Below, in pieces: positions 43,955 through 53,294 of a DNA stretch of 64,000 nucleotides (the first letter of the stretch is position 1; each line of letters starts with the position of its first letter). The notes beneath the pieces are model-generated. The model saw nothing but the letters and a program-made list of their open reading frames with translations. It made no database searches and was not told the origin of the DNA. The translations under genes were made by a program, and so were the position numbers. This stretch comes from Candidatus Tectimicrobiota bacterium (GTDB taxonomy: Bacteria > JACPUC01), in contig JACPUC010000006.1 in assembly GCA_016192455.1 (NCBI GenBank), positions 186,001 to 250,000 of the forward strand, in the 5' to 3' direction.

Positions 43955-44851
43955 ATGGCAAGTATCGTTGATCTGCACATGCATTCCTACTACTCCGATG
44001 GCAGCTTCAGCCCGCGGGCGCTGGTGGCGCGTGGGGCCGTCCTCGGCCTGCGCTACCTGGCGATCACCGATCACGATGAGGTGCAGGCGCTCCCCGAGGC
44101 GCGCGCCGCCGGCGCCGAGCATGGCGTGGCGATCATCCCCGGCATCGAGATTTCGACGCGCTACGACAACCTCGGCCTGCACATCCTCGGCTACTGCTTC
44201 GACGCGGACCACCCCGCCATGCGGGCCCTCGTGGCCCAGCAGGCGAGGAGCCGCAACGAGCGCGCGGAGCAGATCGTGGCGAAGTTTACCGACCTCGGCT
44301 TCGGGCTCGACTTCGACGCCATCGCCGCGCACGCCCGGGGCGCCCTCTCGCAGCCCCTCATCGTGCATGCCCTGCTGGCGAGCGAGCGCAACCGGCAGCT
44401 CCTGCGGCGGCGCGGGCACGAGGCGACGCACGAGACGCTCTACCGGCACTACCTGTCGCGCGGCGGGCCGGCCTACGTGCCGAAATTCAGCCCCGACAGC
44501 CGCGAGGCCATCGACCTCCTTCATACCTGCGGCGGCGTGGCGGTTCTGGCGCACCCTTCGGTGGACCTCTGGCCCGACCGCCATGACCTCCTCAATGACC
44601 TGGCGGAGGCCGGCCTCGATGGTCTGGAGGTTTACAGCAGCAACCACAGCGAGGAGATGACTGCAGTCTACGTCCGCTGCGCCCGCGAGTATGGGCTCCT
44701 CATGACCGGCGGCAGCGATTTCCATGGCGAGGCGGTGCCCGAGTTCGACCTAGGCAGCGGCTGCAAGGGGAACCTCGACATGGGCGTGGAGATCGTCGAG
44801 GACCTCTACCAGCGACACGCGGACTTTCTCGCGGGGCGCGCGGCGGGGTAA
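43955..44851 (+). CDS. PHP-domain phosphoesterase (second of two)
   Basis: A 298-residue paralogue of the upstream PHP gene: VDLHMHSYYSDGSFSPRALV, ITDHDEVQALPEA, IPGIEISTRYDNLGLHILGY, VAVLAHPSVDL, MTGGSDFHGE. All metal-binding positions are kept, so it is probably active. Likely a YciV-type phosphatase. The two copies differ widely in sequence, which suggests different substrates and an old duplication. It lies between moaE and moaB, though PHP enzymes have no known place in molybdopterin synthesis. Confidence 0.88.
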   Translation: MASIVDLHMHSYYSDGSFSPRALVARGAVLGLRYLAITDHDEVQALPEARAAGAEHGVAIIPGIEISTRYDNLGLHILGYCFDADHPAMRALVAQQARSRNERAEQIVAKFTDLGFGLDFDAIAAHARGALSQPLIVHALLASERNRQLLRRRGHEATHETLYRHYLSRGGPAYVPKFSPDSREAIDLLHTCGGVAVLAHPSVDLWPDRHDLLNDLAEAGLDGLEVYSSNHSEEMTAVYVRCAREYGLLMTGGSDFHGEAVPEFDLGSGCKGNLDMGVEIVEDLYQRHADFLAGRAAG

Positions 44852-44933
44852 AGGCGGCGGAGCCGGCGCGGGGGGTTCGTCACTGCGCCGTCCCGAAGCG
44901 GCACCAGGCGGGAGAGCAGCGCAGGAGGCGCGG

Positions 44934-45433
<500 letters not shown>

Positions 45434-45437
<4 letters not shown>

Positions 45438-46639
45438 GGCCCCTGAAAGAGCTCATCTCCCTGGGAGAAGCGCGCGGCATCTGGGAAGCGGCGGCGAAGC
45501 CACTGCGGCGAACCGAAACGGTCTCCACGCTGCAGGCGCTGCATCGCATCCTGGCCCAGCCGCTGGAGGCCCAGCTCGATGTGCCCGGCTTCGCGCGCTC
45601 CGCCATGGACGGCTATGCCCTGCGCTCGAGCGACTCCTTGCCGGCAGAGAAGAATCGTCCCCTGCGGCTGCGCTGCGTCGAGCGCATCTACACCGGTCAG
45701 GTGCCGCAGCGCCCCATCCGGCCGGGAGAATGCGCCGAGATCGCCACCGGCGCCATCCTGCCCGAGGGGGCCGATGCCGTCATCATGGTGGAGCAAACCG
45801 AGGCGGAAGGGGACGAGGTGCTCATCTACCAGGCCCTCGTGCCGCGCGCCAACGTCATCCAGCGTGGCGCGGACATCGCCATGGGAACTGTGGTGCTTCA
45901 GGAGGGGGCCTTCATCAACCCTAGCCGCCTGGGGGTGCTCTGCGCCCTCGGGGTGCAGCAGGTGACCGTGTACGACCGGCCGCGCGTGGCGATCATCCCC
46001 ACCGGCGGCGAGGTGGTGCGACCCGGTGAGGAGCTGCAGCGGGGGCAGGTCTACGACATCAACTCGTACACCCTCGCCAGCATCGTCCTCGAGGCCGGCG
46101 GCGAACCCTTCATCCACCCCATCGTCGAGGATCACCAGGAGAAGATCATCGCCGCCATGGAGTCCTGCCAGGAGACCGACCTCTTCGTCTTCTCCGGCGG
46201 CTCCTCGGTGGGGACGCGCGATCTGATCCTCGACATCTGCACCCGCCTCGGCGAGGTGCTCTTCCCCGGCATCGCCGTGAAGCCGGGGAAGCCGACGCTC
46301 CTCTCCACCTGGGGCGAAAAGCTCATCCTGGGGATGCCGGGCAACCCCACCTCCTGCCTCTCGAACGCCTACATGATCCTCATGCCGGTCATCCGGCGCC
46401 TGGGCCGTCTGCCCGAGGTGCACCGCCAGGTGGCCCACTACCCGCTGAGCCGTCGCCAGCCCTCCACCCTTGGGCGGCATGAGTTCCTCACCGTGCGCAT
46501 CGCCAATGGCGAAGCCATGCCGGTCTTCAAGTCGTCCGGCGACATCACCAGCATGTCCCTCGCCGATGGCTACATCGAGATCGCGGCCAATGTCGACCTC
46601 ATCGAGAAGGGGGAGCGGGTCGCGGTGACGTTCCTGTAG
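45434..46639 (+). CDS. moeA: molybdopterin molybdenumtransferase MoeA
   Basis: A 401-residue enzyme that inserts molybdate into adenylated molybdopterin. FARSAMDGYALRS, TGAILPEGADAVIMVEQ, PTGGEVVRPGEELQRGQVYDINSYTL, FSGGSSVGTRDL and FPGIAVKPGKPTLLS are family signatures. The C-terminal domain ends IEKGERVAVTFL. Directly coupled to moaB. Confidence 0.94.
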
Positions 46640-46699
46640 AAGATGCCGCGGGACTCGTCGTTGAAGGCCTGACGATGCCGCGCCGCAGAGACATGTTCA

Positions 46700-46966
46700 A
46701 TGTTCCGCGAGCCTGAGCGTGCGGGGCTGAAGGAGAGGGTCGAAGAGGTCCTGCGCACCATCCGACCCTACCTGGCGGCCGACGGCGGCAATATCGAGCT
46801 GGTGGCGGTGGAGGGCGGCTGCGTCAAGGTCCGTTTGCTGGGGGCTTGCGCCGGCTGTCCGAGCTCGCGGGAGACGCTGCGCTTCGGCGTCGAGGCGACC
46901 CTCAAGGAGTACGTGCCGGAAATCTCCGCGGTGATCGCGGTGGAGGCGGGTGGGTGTTCGTCGTGA
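46700..46966 (+). CDS. NifU C-terminal-domain iron-sulfur scaffold protein
   Basis: An 88-residue Nfu-type protein with VEEVLRTIRPYLAADGGNIELV and the cluster-binding Cys pair in LLGACAGCPSS (Cys50, Cys53). It is the stand-alone NifU_C domain that carries a 4Fe-4S cluster between two subunits for transfer to targets. Candidate users nearby include the radical-SAM CofG/CofH. Short spacing to moeA (60 bp) suggests the same transcript. Confidence 0.9.
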   Translation: MFREPERAGLKERVEEVLRTIRPYLAADGGNIELVAVEGGCVKVRLLGACAGCPSSRETLRFGVEATLKEYVPEISAVIAVEAGGCSS

Positions 46967-47010
46967 TTGGTGGTGCTGCATGATTCGAGTCGAGGGCGCG
47001 GAAATCCCCC

Positions 47011-47256
47011 ATGCCTAGCCAGGCCTCGAGCCGGAAGAAGTTCTACGGCTTTATCTTTGCCCTCACGGGAGTGTTCACACTCGTCCTCGTCATCGCCTTC
47101 ATCTGGTCTTCTCCCGCCATGCCGGGAAACCCGGTGCACACGCCGGCGCAATCCCAGCAGTCGTGTCTGGCGTGCCATTGGGAGGGGCAAGGGGGCGCGC
47201 CCCTCATCCCGCATCGCCCCATGGGAAGCTGCACGTTCTGCCACGGCGCTCCGTGA
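47011..47256 (+). CDS. tiny membrane-anchored dihaem c-type cytochrome
   Basis: An 81-residue protein with one N-terminal membrane helix (about residues 12-32) and two CxxCH haem-c sites, CLACH at 52-56 and CTFCH at 74-78, in a periplasmic part of only about 45 residues. It may pass electrons from the membrane to a periplasmic partner; the partner is not in the window. The stop overlaps the GTG of the sfsA remnant by 3 bp. I know of no named family for it. Confidence 0.75.
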   Translation: MPSQASSRKKFYGFIFALTGVFTLVLVIAFIWSSPAMPGNPVHTPAQSQQSCLACHWEGQGGAPLIPHRPMGSCTFCHGAP

Positions 47257-47961
47257 GCCAGCCCTACGTTCCCGCCAGGAACCTGCAGCGGGCCCTCCTC
47301 ATCGCCCGCCCCAGCCGCTTTACCGGCCTCGTCGATCTCCAGGGTGTACGCAGGGAGGTCTTTGTGCCCAATCCCGGTCGCCTGGAGGGCCTCCTTGTCC
47401 CCGGCGCCACGGTGTACCTCCATGAACCGGAAAGGGCGGGCGCGTGCGCAGGACGCTCCACGACCTCCTCTTCGTCCGGCACGCCGTCGCCTCGTCTGCG
47501 TGGACACGCGCATCTCCAACGATCTCTTCGCCCACTGGCTGGGCCAGGGCCTCCTTGCCGAATTCGCGCCGTACCCCAGGCATCGCCGCGAGGTGACGTT
47601 CGGCAGAAGCCGCTTCGATTTCCTCCTGGAGGGGCCGGACGGCTCCTGCTTCGTCGAGGTGAAGTCCTGCACCCTCGCGCGCCGCGGCCGGGTGGAGTTT
47701 CCCGACGCTCCCACCGAGCGCGGCGCCCGCCACCTGCGCGAGCTTGTGGACGTGGCGCAGGCTGGCATGCGGGCCTGCGTCGTCTTCTGTCTCTTGCGCG
47801 AGGATGGGGAAGTGTTCAGCCCGGCCGACGACATCGACCGGCGCTTCGGCAGGGCGCTGCGGCAGGCCCTGTGCCAGGGGGTGGAGGCTTTTGCGTACCA
47901 AGTGCGCACGCGGCGCTTTGGCATGAGCTTGGCCGGGAACCGTCCCATTCTCCCGCCGTAG
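47253..47961 (+). pseudogene. sfsA: sfsA (sugar fermentation stimulation protein A) with two frameshifts
   Basis: Three frames together spell an SfsA protein of about 235 residues. Frame A (47253 to about 47440) gives YVPARNLQRALLIARPSRF and EVFVPNPGRLEGLLVPGATVYL. Frame B (about 47450-47482) gives RTLHDLLFVRH. Frame C (about 47485-47961) gives RRRLVCVDTRIS... VEVKSCTLARRGRVEFPDAPTERG. Each change looks like loss of one base, and the two lie within about 40 bp. SfsA is a DNA-binding/nuclease-fold protein. Either the gene is dead or the base calls are wrong here. Confidence 0.75.
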
Positions 47962-48092
47962 GAGGTGCCGCCGCGCCCCGCCCTGCGAGCGTGGAGAACC
48001 TTCCCGATCGCCCCTGCGCAGGAGAGACCCGCCAGCCCGGCTGTATGGTGGAGGGGCGTATTCTCCCTCTTGCGCCGAGTACTCTGCCACAG

Positions 48093-48947
48093 CTACCGGT
48101 TCAGGAGCGCCGACCCCGCCACGTAAACGTACACCTCCAGGAGTCGGCGGCGCGCCGCGGTCCCCTCATCCTCGCCTGCCACGGACGCCACCGCGAGCCG
48201 CCGCTCGTACAGCCCTTCGGCGACACCCTCATAGACGTCGAGGCGCCGCAGTTCCCCCGCTCGCAGCCCGAAGAGGACCTCCCCGTCCACCACCGCCGCC
48301 TCCTCCGCGCAGGCTGAGGGGGAGGTTGGGACGAGAAATGGATAGGCGAACCCCGGCAGGAGCCGGCGCTGGAAGCCGGAAAGGCGGGCGGGCACAGCCG
48401 GCGGGGCGCGCCCGAGGAGTTGGCGGCGCAGCGCCGCATCGCCCAGGCTGCCATAGACGAAGAGCCGGGTGGTGGCCGCTGCGGGCCGCGCCGCCTGCGT
48501 CTCGAAGAGGGGCAGGTTCATCGCGTGCGGCGTGCTGCGGCTGCCGTCGAGGATGTGGAGGACCCGCCAGCCCCGCGCCGCCAAGCGGTCGGCGAGGAAG
48601 CGGCGGTGGCACTGGGCGGGATCGCGTTCGGCGCACATGAAGCACGTCGGAAGGCGCCCTGCCAGGGCTTCCAGCTCCGCCAGACCCTGGGCGAAGGCGG
48701 CCGTCTCCAGATGGGCCGGGTACTCCTGTTCGCCCCTGCCGCCGAGGAGATCGCCAACATATGCATAGCCGATCGCCTCGCTGTCGAGGAGCGCCTCGAG
48801 GGCGCGGCGGTTGAAGGAGGCGAAGCGACTGCGCGGCACGCTGCGCACATCCACCAGGAGGAGGACCTGGTGCGCCCGCAGAGAGGCCACGAACGACTCC
48901 GCGGTGCGGTTGCTGTGGCCGATCGTGAAGATGGTGGGACGATGCAT
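48093..48947 (-). CDS. DUF488 - gamma-glutamylcyclotransferase-like fusion
   Basis: A 284-residue two-domain protein. Residues 1 to about 165 are DUF488: FTIGHSNRTAESFVASLRAHQVLLLVDVRSVPRS... ADRDPAQCHRR-like Cys/His segment (CAERDPAQCHR). Residues from about 172 are an AIG2/GGCT-like fold starting TTRLFVYGSLGD, with GELRRLDVYEGVAEGLYERR carrying the Glu of that family. DUF488 proteins have a possible role in nucleotide or stress metabolism; GGCT-like folds form 5-oxoproline from gamma-glutamyl groups. The fusion suggests linked roles. An ATG 12 bp upstream (48959) is also possible. Confidence 0.8.
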   Translation of the reverse strand: MHRPTIFTIGHSNRTAESFVASLRAHQVLLLVDVRSVPRSRFASFNRRALEALLDSEAIGYAYVGDLLGGRGEQEYPAHLETAAFAQGLAELEALAGRLPTCFMCAERDPAQCHRRFLADRLAARGWRVLHILDGSRSTPHAMNLPLFETQAARPAAATTRLFVYGSLGDAALRRQLLGRAPPAVPARLSGFQRRLLPGFAYPFLVPTSPSACAEEAAVVDGEVLFGLRAGELRRLDVYEGVAEGLYERRLAVASVAGEDEGTAARRRLLEVYVYVAGSALLNR

Positions 48948-49114
48948 CGCGCCGGTCATAGATCGGGAAAAGCTTCCTGGACGCCAGGCGACGGAGAGCA
49001 GCGCCACCCACTTCCTGAGCAGCTCCCCGTGGGCCTTTGGCCCGCCCGCCAGGGATGAACATGGGGGTTACAGGGAGCGACCTTCTCTCCTGTCGAAGGC
49101 TTCGGCATCCCGGG

Positions 49115-49181
49115 TGTAGGGGCGCCGCTTGCCGCGCCCAAGCGTGGCGGCTCGGGGGGCGGCGCAAGCCCCGCCCCTACA
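49115..49181. repeat. REP/MITE-like imperfect hairpin
   Basis: The arms begin TGTAGGGGCG (49115-49124) and end CGCCCCTACA (49172-49181). The next bases are nearly complementary as well (GCTTGC on one arm, GCAAGC on the other). About 67 bp in all. This pattern is common as a dispersed palindromic repeat in high-GC genomes, from general knowledge. Only one copy was noticed in the window. Confidence 0.55.
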
Positions 49182-49311
49182 GTTCTGCACATTCCGTCCG
49201 CTGCAACATGCACGGTGGCAACCCCGCAATGTCGTGAAATCAACCACGTAGACGCTTATTTGCGCGGCAGCCCGCGGGAACACCCCGCCCCCCCGCCGAG
49301 CCGTCGCTCTC

Positions 49312-49375
49312 AACGTTGACAACGTTGACGGGCGGTTTCGAGCCAGGGCGTCAAGGAAAAAGTTCCAACTTTTTC
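49312..49375. repeat. tandem AACGTTGAC and GAAAAAGTT dyad
   Basis: AACGTTGAC occurs twice in tandem (49312-49329). GAAAAAGTT (49356-49364) and AACTTTTTC (49367-49375) form a perfect 9-bp dyad with two bases between. They lie upstream of the metallophosphoesterase gene and may be regulatory or a repeat remnant. Confidence 0.4.
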
Positions 49376-49576
49376 GTACTCAAGAGAAAATTCTCCCTCT
49401 TGCTGGACCAGGCCCTTCGACCCCATACTATAGGGAAAGAGACTCCCAAGGGGCAGGTGCGCCCTGCCGCCCGCCATACTCCCCGAACCCGAAACCCTTA
49501 GTCGACGGGGGGCGCGTCGGCAAGGATCCGGTGCTGTCCTCGCCTTTACTCTTCCTACGAGGTGAATTCTAAGAAC

Positions 49577-50836
49577 ATGTCGACGTGGACACCATTGTAT
49601 GTCATGTTCTTTACCTTCATGGTAGCGATGTTCTTCGTGCAATTCCTGCTCTGCTGGCGGAGCGTGCGGGCGGTGCTCCGCCTGCGGTTGCGACGCCGTT
49701 GGTCGCGGCTGCTCAGCGGCGGAATTTGCGCCTTTTTTGCAGGGATGGCGGCTCCCAGCGGGCTGCAGGCGGTCGGCGTCTCCGTCTTCACGCTGCTGCC
49801 CGCCTCGATCAGCGAGCCGTACCGCACGCTCTTCCTTGTTTGGATGGTCAGCTCCTCGCTGTCGTTCCTGATCCTTGTCACCTCCGATACCCTGGGCTGG
49901 GTGGCGCGCCACGCGCGGGCCTGGCTTCGCCCTCGGGGCCGCCTCCGCGCCGCGGCGCCGTCGCGGGCGCCGGTCGCGGTGAACCCGTCGCGTCGCCAGT
50001 TCCTCCAGGTGATGAGCTTCGGCGCGGTGGCCCTGCCGATTGGATTGACGACGTATGGAGCGGTATGGGGCCGCTCCCGCCTCGAGGTCGTGCGCCGGGA
50101 CATCGTCATTGACAAGTTGCCGGCAGCGTTGGACGGCCTTACCATCGGCCAGATGAGCGACATCCACGCGGGCACCTTCATGTCCTGGCGGGAGATCAAC
50201 GACTATGCCGTGGTCCTGCAAGAGATGAAGCCCGATCTCATTACGCTCACCGGCGACTTCGTGACCCGCAAGCAGTACCAGCTCACGACCTGCCTCGATG
50301 CCTTGCAGGTGCTGCAAGCGCCGCTCGGCATCTTCGCCTGCCTGGGCAACCATGAGTTCTGGGCCGGCATCGACCAGCGCATGGCCGGCGAGTTTGCGCA
50401 GGGCGGGGTGCGCCTGCTCGTCAACGAGTCGGTGCATGTGGAGCGCAACGGCGCCCGTCTGGCGGTGCTGGGGATCGCCGACGCCTGGACGGGGCGGATC
50501 GATTGGCAGAGCACCCTGACGGCGGTGGCGCCGGAAACGCCGAAGCTGCTCCTGGCTCACATCCCCGACGTCTTCCCGACCGCTGGACGCTATGGCATTG
50601 ATCTGACGCTCTCCGGACACTATCATGGAGGGCAGTTGAAGCTGCCGAGCGGACGCGTTGGCCTGACGCCGGCCATGCTCGTCAGCAAGTACATCGCCGG
50701 GCACTACCGGCTCGATGGAGCGCGGCGCGGGCCTCAGCTCTACGTCAACCGCGGTCTGGGGACAACCGGCGTGCCGGTGCGCCTCAACGCCAGGCCGGAG
50801 ATTACGCTCCTGACCCTGCGGGCACGGCCTGCGTGA
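49577..50836 (+). CDS. membrane-anchored metallophosphoesterase with internal Tat-like motif
   Basis: A 419-residue protein. Residues 1 to about 115 hold three hydrophobic spans (LYVMFFTFMVAMFFVQFLL, LSGGICAFFAGM, LFLVWMVSSSLSFLILV). Then comes an internal SRRQFLQVMSFGAVALPIG at about residue 138, which looks like a twin-arginine signal. The catalytic domain has GQMSDIHAG, LTGDFV, GNHEFW and SGHYHGGQ, all metal ligands of calcineurin-like phosphoesterases of the YaeI type. ATG 49577 is preceded by GAGGTG; a GTG at 49979 would make a separate Tat-exported form. Substrate unknown. Confidence 0.82.
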   Translation: MSTWTPLYVMFFTFMVAMFFVQFLLCWRSVRAVLRLRLRRRWSRLLSGGICAFFAGMAAPSGLQAVGVSVFTLLPASISEPYRTLFLVWMVSSSLSFLILVTSDTLGWVARHARAWLRPRGRLRAAAPSRAPVAVNPSRRQFLQVMSFGAVALPIGLTTYGAVWGRSRLEVVRRDIVIDKLPAALDGLTIGQMSDIHAGTFMSWREINDYAVVLQEMKPDLITLTGDFVTRKQYQLTTCLDALQVLQAPLGIFACLGNHEFWAGIDQRMAGEFAQGGVRLLVNESVHVERNGARLAVLGIADAWTGRIDWQSTLTAVAPETPKLLLAHIPDVFPTAGRYGIDLTLSGHYHGGQLKLPSGRVGLTPAMLVSKYIAGHYRLDGARRGPQLYVNRGLGTTGVPVRLNARPEITLLTLRARPA

Positions 50837-51389
50837 GCCACAAGGCACCGCCGCGAGACGGCTGCCTGGTTGAGCGACGACGCACCGAGCTGGCGGGCCC
50901 GGCTGCAGGCGTTGGACCTGCCCGCGCTCGGTGGGCCGCCGCGCGGGCCGCGCCGATCCCGTCGCTAGGCTCTGGCGCGAGCACCCTCGACGTTCCTCCA
51001 GTAGGCGTCACCCCACCTCTCTCCCACCGCCTCTTCCCTAAGTCGGAGTCACCCTGCGATGCCCGGCGAGGGGTGGTGCTGCCTGCCGGAGGAGCGCGCC
51101 CGTGCCAGCGGGGTAGGTGCGCCGCCGCGGACCAGCAGGCAGGGAGGAAGAGAAAGCGGAGAGCGCCAGGCCGAGGGGTCGGCGCGGGTTGCCGCGCCTC
51201 TGCCGATCAAGCGCCGGAGGCTGCGGCGCGCGGGCCGGCCGGTTGCTGCCGCTGAGCCAGGCCCGGCACTGAAGGGTGGCAGTGCGCCCGAGGGTCGCGG
51301 CTTCCTGGCGCCGCGCCTGGCGGCGCGACCTCCACGCCGCCGCGCAGGCCGATCCGCGGACGTGGCGAACCAAGAAGACAGCGCATCGC
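50837..51389. other. 553-bp spacer before the ABC exporter genes
   Basis: G+C-rich, Arg/Ala/Gly-coding in every frame without conserved motifs. No promoter, terminator or RNA gene was recognised. An open frame runs into the exporter gene from 51276 but is unconserved before 51390. Confidence 0.45.
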
Positions 51390-53294
51390 ATGCTCGACAA
51401 GAACCTGACCTCACTCAAACCCTATCTCCTGCGCTACCGCTGGCGCTTGCTCGCGGGTATCCTGGCGCTGCTCTTCACGGACGCCTGCGGGCTCGTCGTG
51501 CCGTGGGTCTTGAAGCTCGCCATCGACGGCATTTCCAGCCCCAGGAACTCCGCTTCCTTGCTCCACTATGCCGGGCTCCTCATGCTGGCGGTGCTGGTGC
51601 AGGCAGTCTTCCGCGTCGGCTGGCGCAACGGCATCTTCGGCTTCTCGCGCCGCGTCGAGGCTGATCTGCGCTGCGACTTCTTCCAGCACCTGCAGCGTCT
51701 CTCACCGTCGTTCTACGACCGCGCGCAGACCGGCGATCTCATGTCGCGCGCCACCAACGATCTCAGTGCTGTCCGGGAGCTCCTCGGCATGGGGGCGATG
51801 GGCATTGTCGACGGCGTGCTCGTGGTGGCGGCGTCGGTCTCCATCATGCTTGTCATCGATCCGCGGCTGACGCTCCTCACCATGTTGCCGCTCCCCGTCA
51901 TCACGCTGGCGGTGCTGCGGCTTGGCAAGCTCGTCCACGAGCGCTCCAGGGAAACGCAGGAGCAAGCCGCGGCGCTCAGCGCCATGGTGCAGGAGAGCTT
52001 CGCCGGCATCCGCGTCGTCAAAGCCTACGTCCAGGAGGAGGCGGAGTACCGCGAGTTTGCCAGGCTCTCCCGGGAGTATTTCGAGAAGAACATGGCCCTG
52101 GTGCGGGTGCGCGCCATCTTCCTGCCGTGCATCGCCCTGATGTCCGCCGTGGGCGTCGCCCTGACCCTTGGCTACGGCGGCTGGCGCGTCATCGCCGGCG
52201 GCATGAGCCTCGGTTCCTTTGTCGCCTTCCTGGGCTACCTGGCGATGCTGACTTGGCCGCTCATGGCCCTCGGCTTCGTGGTCAACCTCTACCAGCGCGG
52301 CATGGCCTCCCTGGCGCGGATCAATGAGATTCTGGCCGTCGAACCGGAGGTGCGCGACGCCCCGGATGCCCTCGGGGACTTCACGGTGGACGGCGCCATC
52401 GAGTTCCGCAACCTCACCTTCCGCTACTCCCGAGGGGCTGCGGGCCCGGCGGCGACCGCCACGGGCGAGGCCGGCGCGCCCGTCCTCCGGAACGTCACCC
52501 TGCGCATCCCCGCCGGCGGGGTGGTAGCCCTGGTCGGGGCAACGGGGAGCGGCAAGAGCACGCTCGTCAACCTCGTGCCGCGACTCTACGATCCGCCGCC
52601 GGGCACGGTGTTCATCGACGGCGTCGAGGTGCGGCGCATCCCGTTGACGCGCCTGCGCAGCGCCATCGGCTACGTCTCCCAGGAGCCCTACCTCTTCAGT
52701 GACACCCTGGCCGCCAACATCCTCTTCTCCGCCCCGGCGAGGAACGGCGTGGAGCCGCGCGAAGAGGCCGAGGTGGCGCAGTTGAGTCGGGAGATCTGCG
52801 CCCTTCCGCAGGGCTTCGAGACGCTCATCGGCGAGCGCGGCGTGAACCTCTCCGGAGGGCAGAAGCAGCGCGTGGCGCTGGCCCGGGCCCTGGCGCGGCG
52901 GCCGCGCATTCTCATCCTGGACGACGCCTTCTCGAGCGTCGATACGGAGACCGAAGAGAAGATCCTGCGGGGGCTGCGCGCCAAGCTGCGCGGCTGCACC
53001 TGTCTCCTCGTCTCGCATCGCGTCACGACGCTGCAGGAGGCGGACCGCATCGTCGTCCTGGAGGAGGGGCGGATCATCGAGGAGGGGACGAACCGCGAGC
53101 TGCTCGCCAGGCGGGGAGCTTACTGGAGGCTCTACCAGAAGCAGCTTTTGGCGCAAGGCCTGGAAGATCGTCTGCGGCAGGCGCCGTTCCAGGCGGCTGT
53201 GGATGCCGTTCCACATTCCTCCCCGTACCGCGCCGCGCCGCCGCAAGAACGCCTCGGAACACGCCCCTCGCAGCGGCAGGAGAGCGCCCCATGA
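51390..53294 (+). CDS. ABC exporter half-transporter, degenerate Walker-B subunit
   Basis: A 634-residue protein with six membrane spans, then an ATPase domain. The transmembrane part begins LTSLKPYLLRYRWRLLAGIL. In the ATPase: GATGSGKST (Walker A), ILILDDAFSSVD (Walker B with Asp in place of the catalytic Glu) and a canonical signature NLSGGQKQRV. The missing Glu marks the degenerate site of a heterodimer such as TM287/288 or BmrCD. Its stop overlaps the next ATG (ATGA). It probably exports lipids or drugs with the partner below. ATG 51390 removes an unconserved Arg-rich extension. A C-terminal tail of about 50 residues follows the ATPase. Confidence 0.88.
   Translation: MLDKNLTSLKPYLLRYRWRLLAGILALLFTDACGLVVPWVLKLAIDGISSPRNSASLLHYAGLLMLAVLVQAVFRVGWRNGIFGFSRRVEADLRCDFFQHLQRLSPSFYDRAQTGDLMSRATNDLSAVRELLGMGAMGIVDGVLVVAASVSIMLVIDPRLTLLTMLPLPVITLAVLRLGKLVHERSRETQEQAAALSAMVQESFAGIRVVKAYVQEEAEYREFARLSREYFEKNMALVRVRAIFLPCIALMSAVGVALTLGYGGWRVIAGGMSLGSFVAFLGYLAMLTWPLMALGFVVNLYQRGMASLARINEILAVEPEVRDAPDALGDFTVDGAIEFRNLTFRYSRGAAGPAATATGEAGAPVLRNVTLRIPAGGVVALVGATGSGKSTLVNLVPRLYDPPPGTVFIDGVEVRRIPLTRLRSAIGYVSQEPYLFSDTLAANILFSAPARNGVEPREEAEVAQLSREICALPQGFETLIGERGVNLSGGQKQRVALARALARRPRILILDDAFSSVDTETEEKILRGLRAKLRGCTCLLVSHRVTTLQEADRIVVLEEGRIIEEGTNRELLARRGAYWRLYQKQLLAQGLEDRLRQAPFQAAVDAVPHSSPYRAAPPQERLGTRPSQRQESAP

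Larger units (their letters stand above)
48960..49576. other. 617-bp spacer with a hairpin element and dyads
   Basis: No supported gene. It contains the long imperfect hairpin at 49115-49181, a tandem repeat AACGTTGAC at 49312-49329 and a 20-bp dyad at 49356-49375. A TACTAT at 49426-49431 lies 20 bp after TTGCTG, too far for a usual promoter. Confidence 0.5.
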
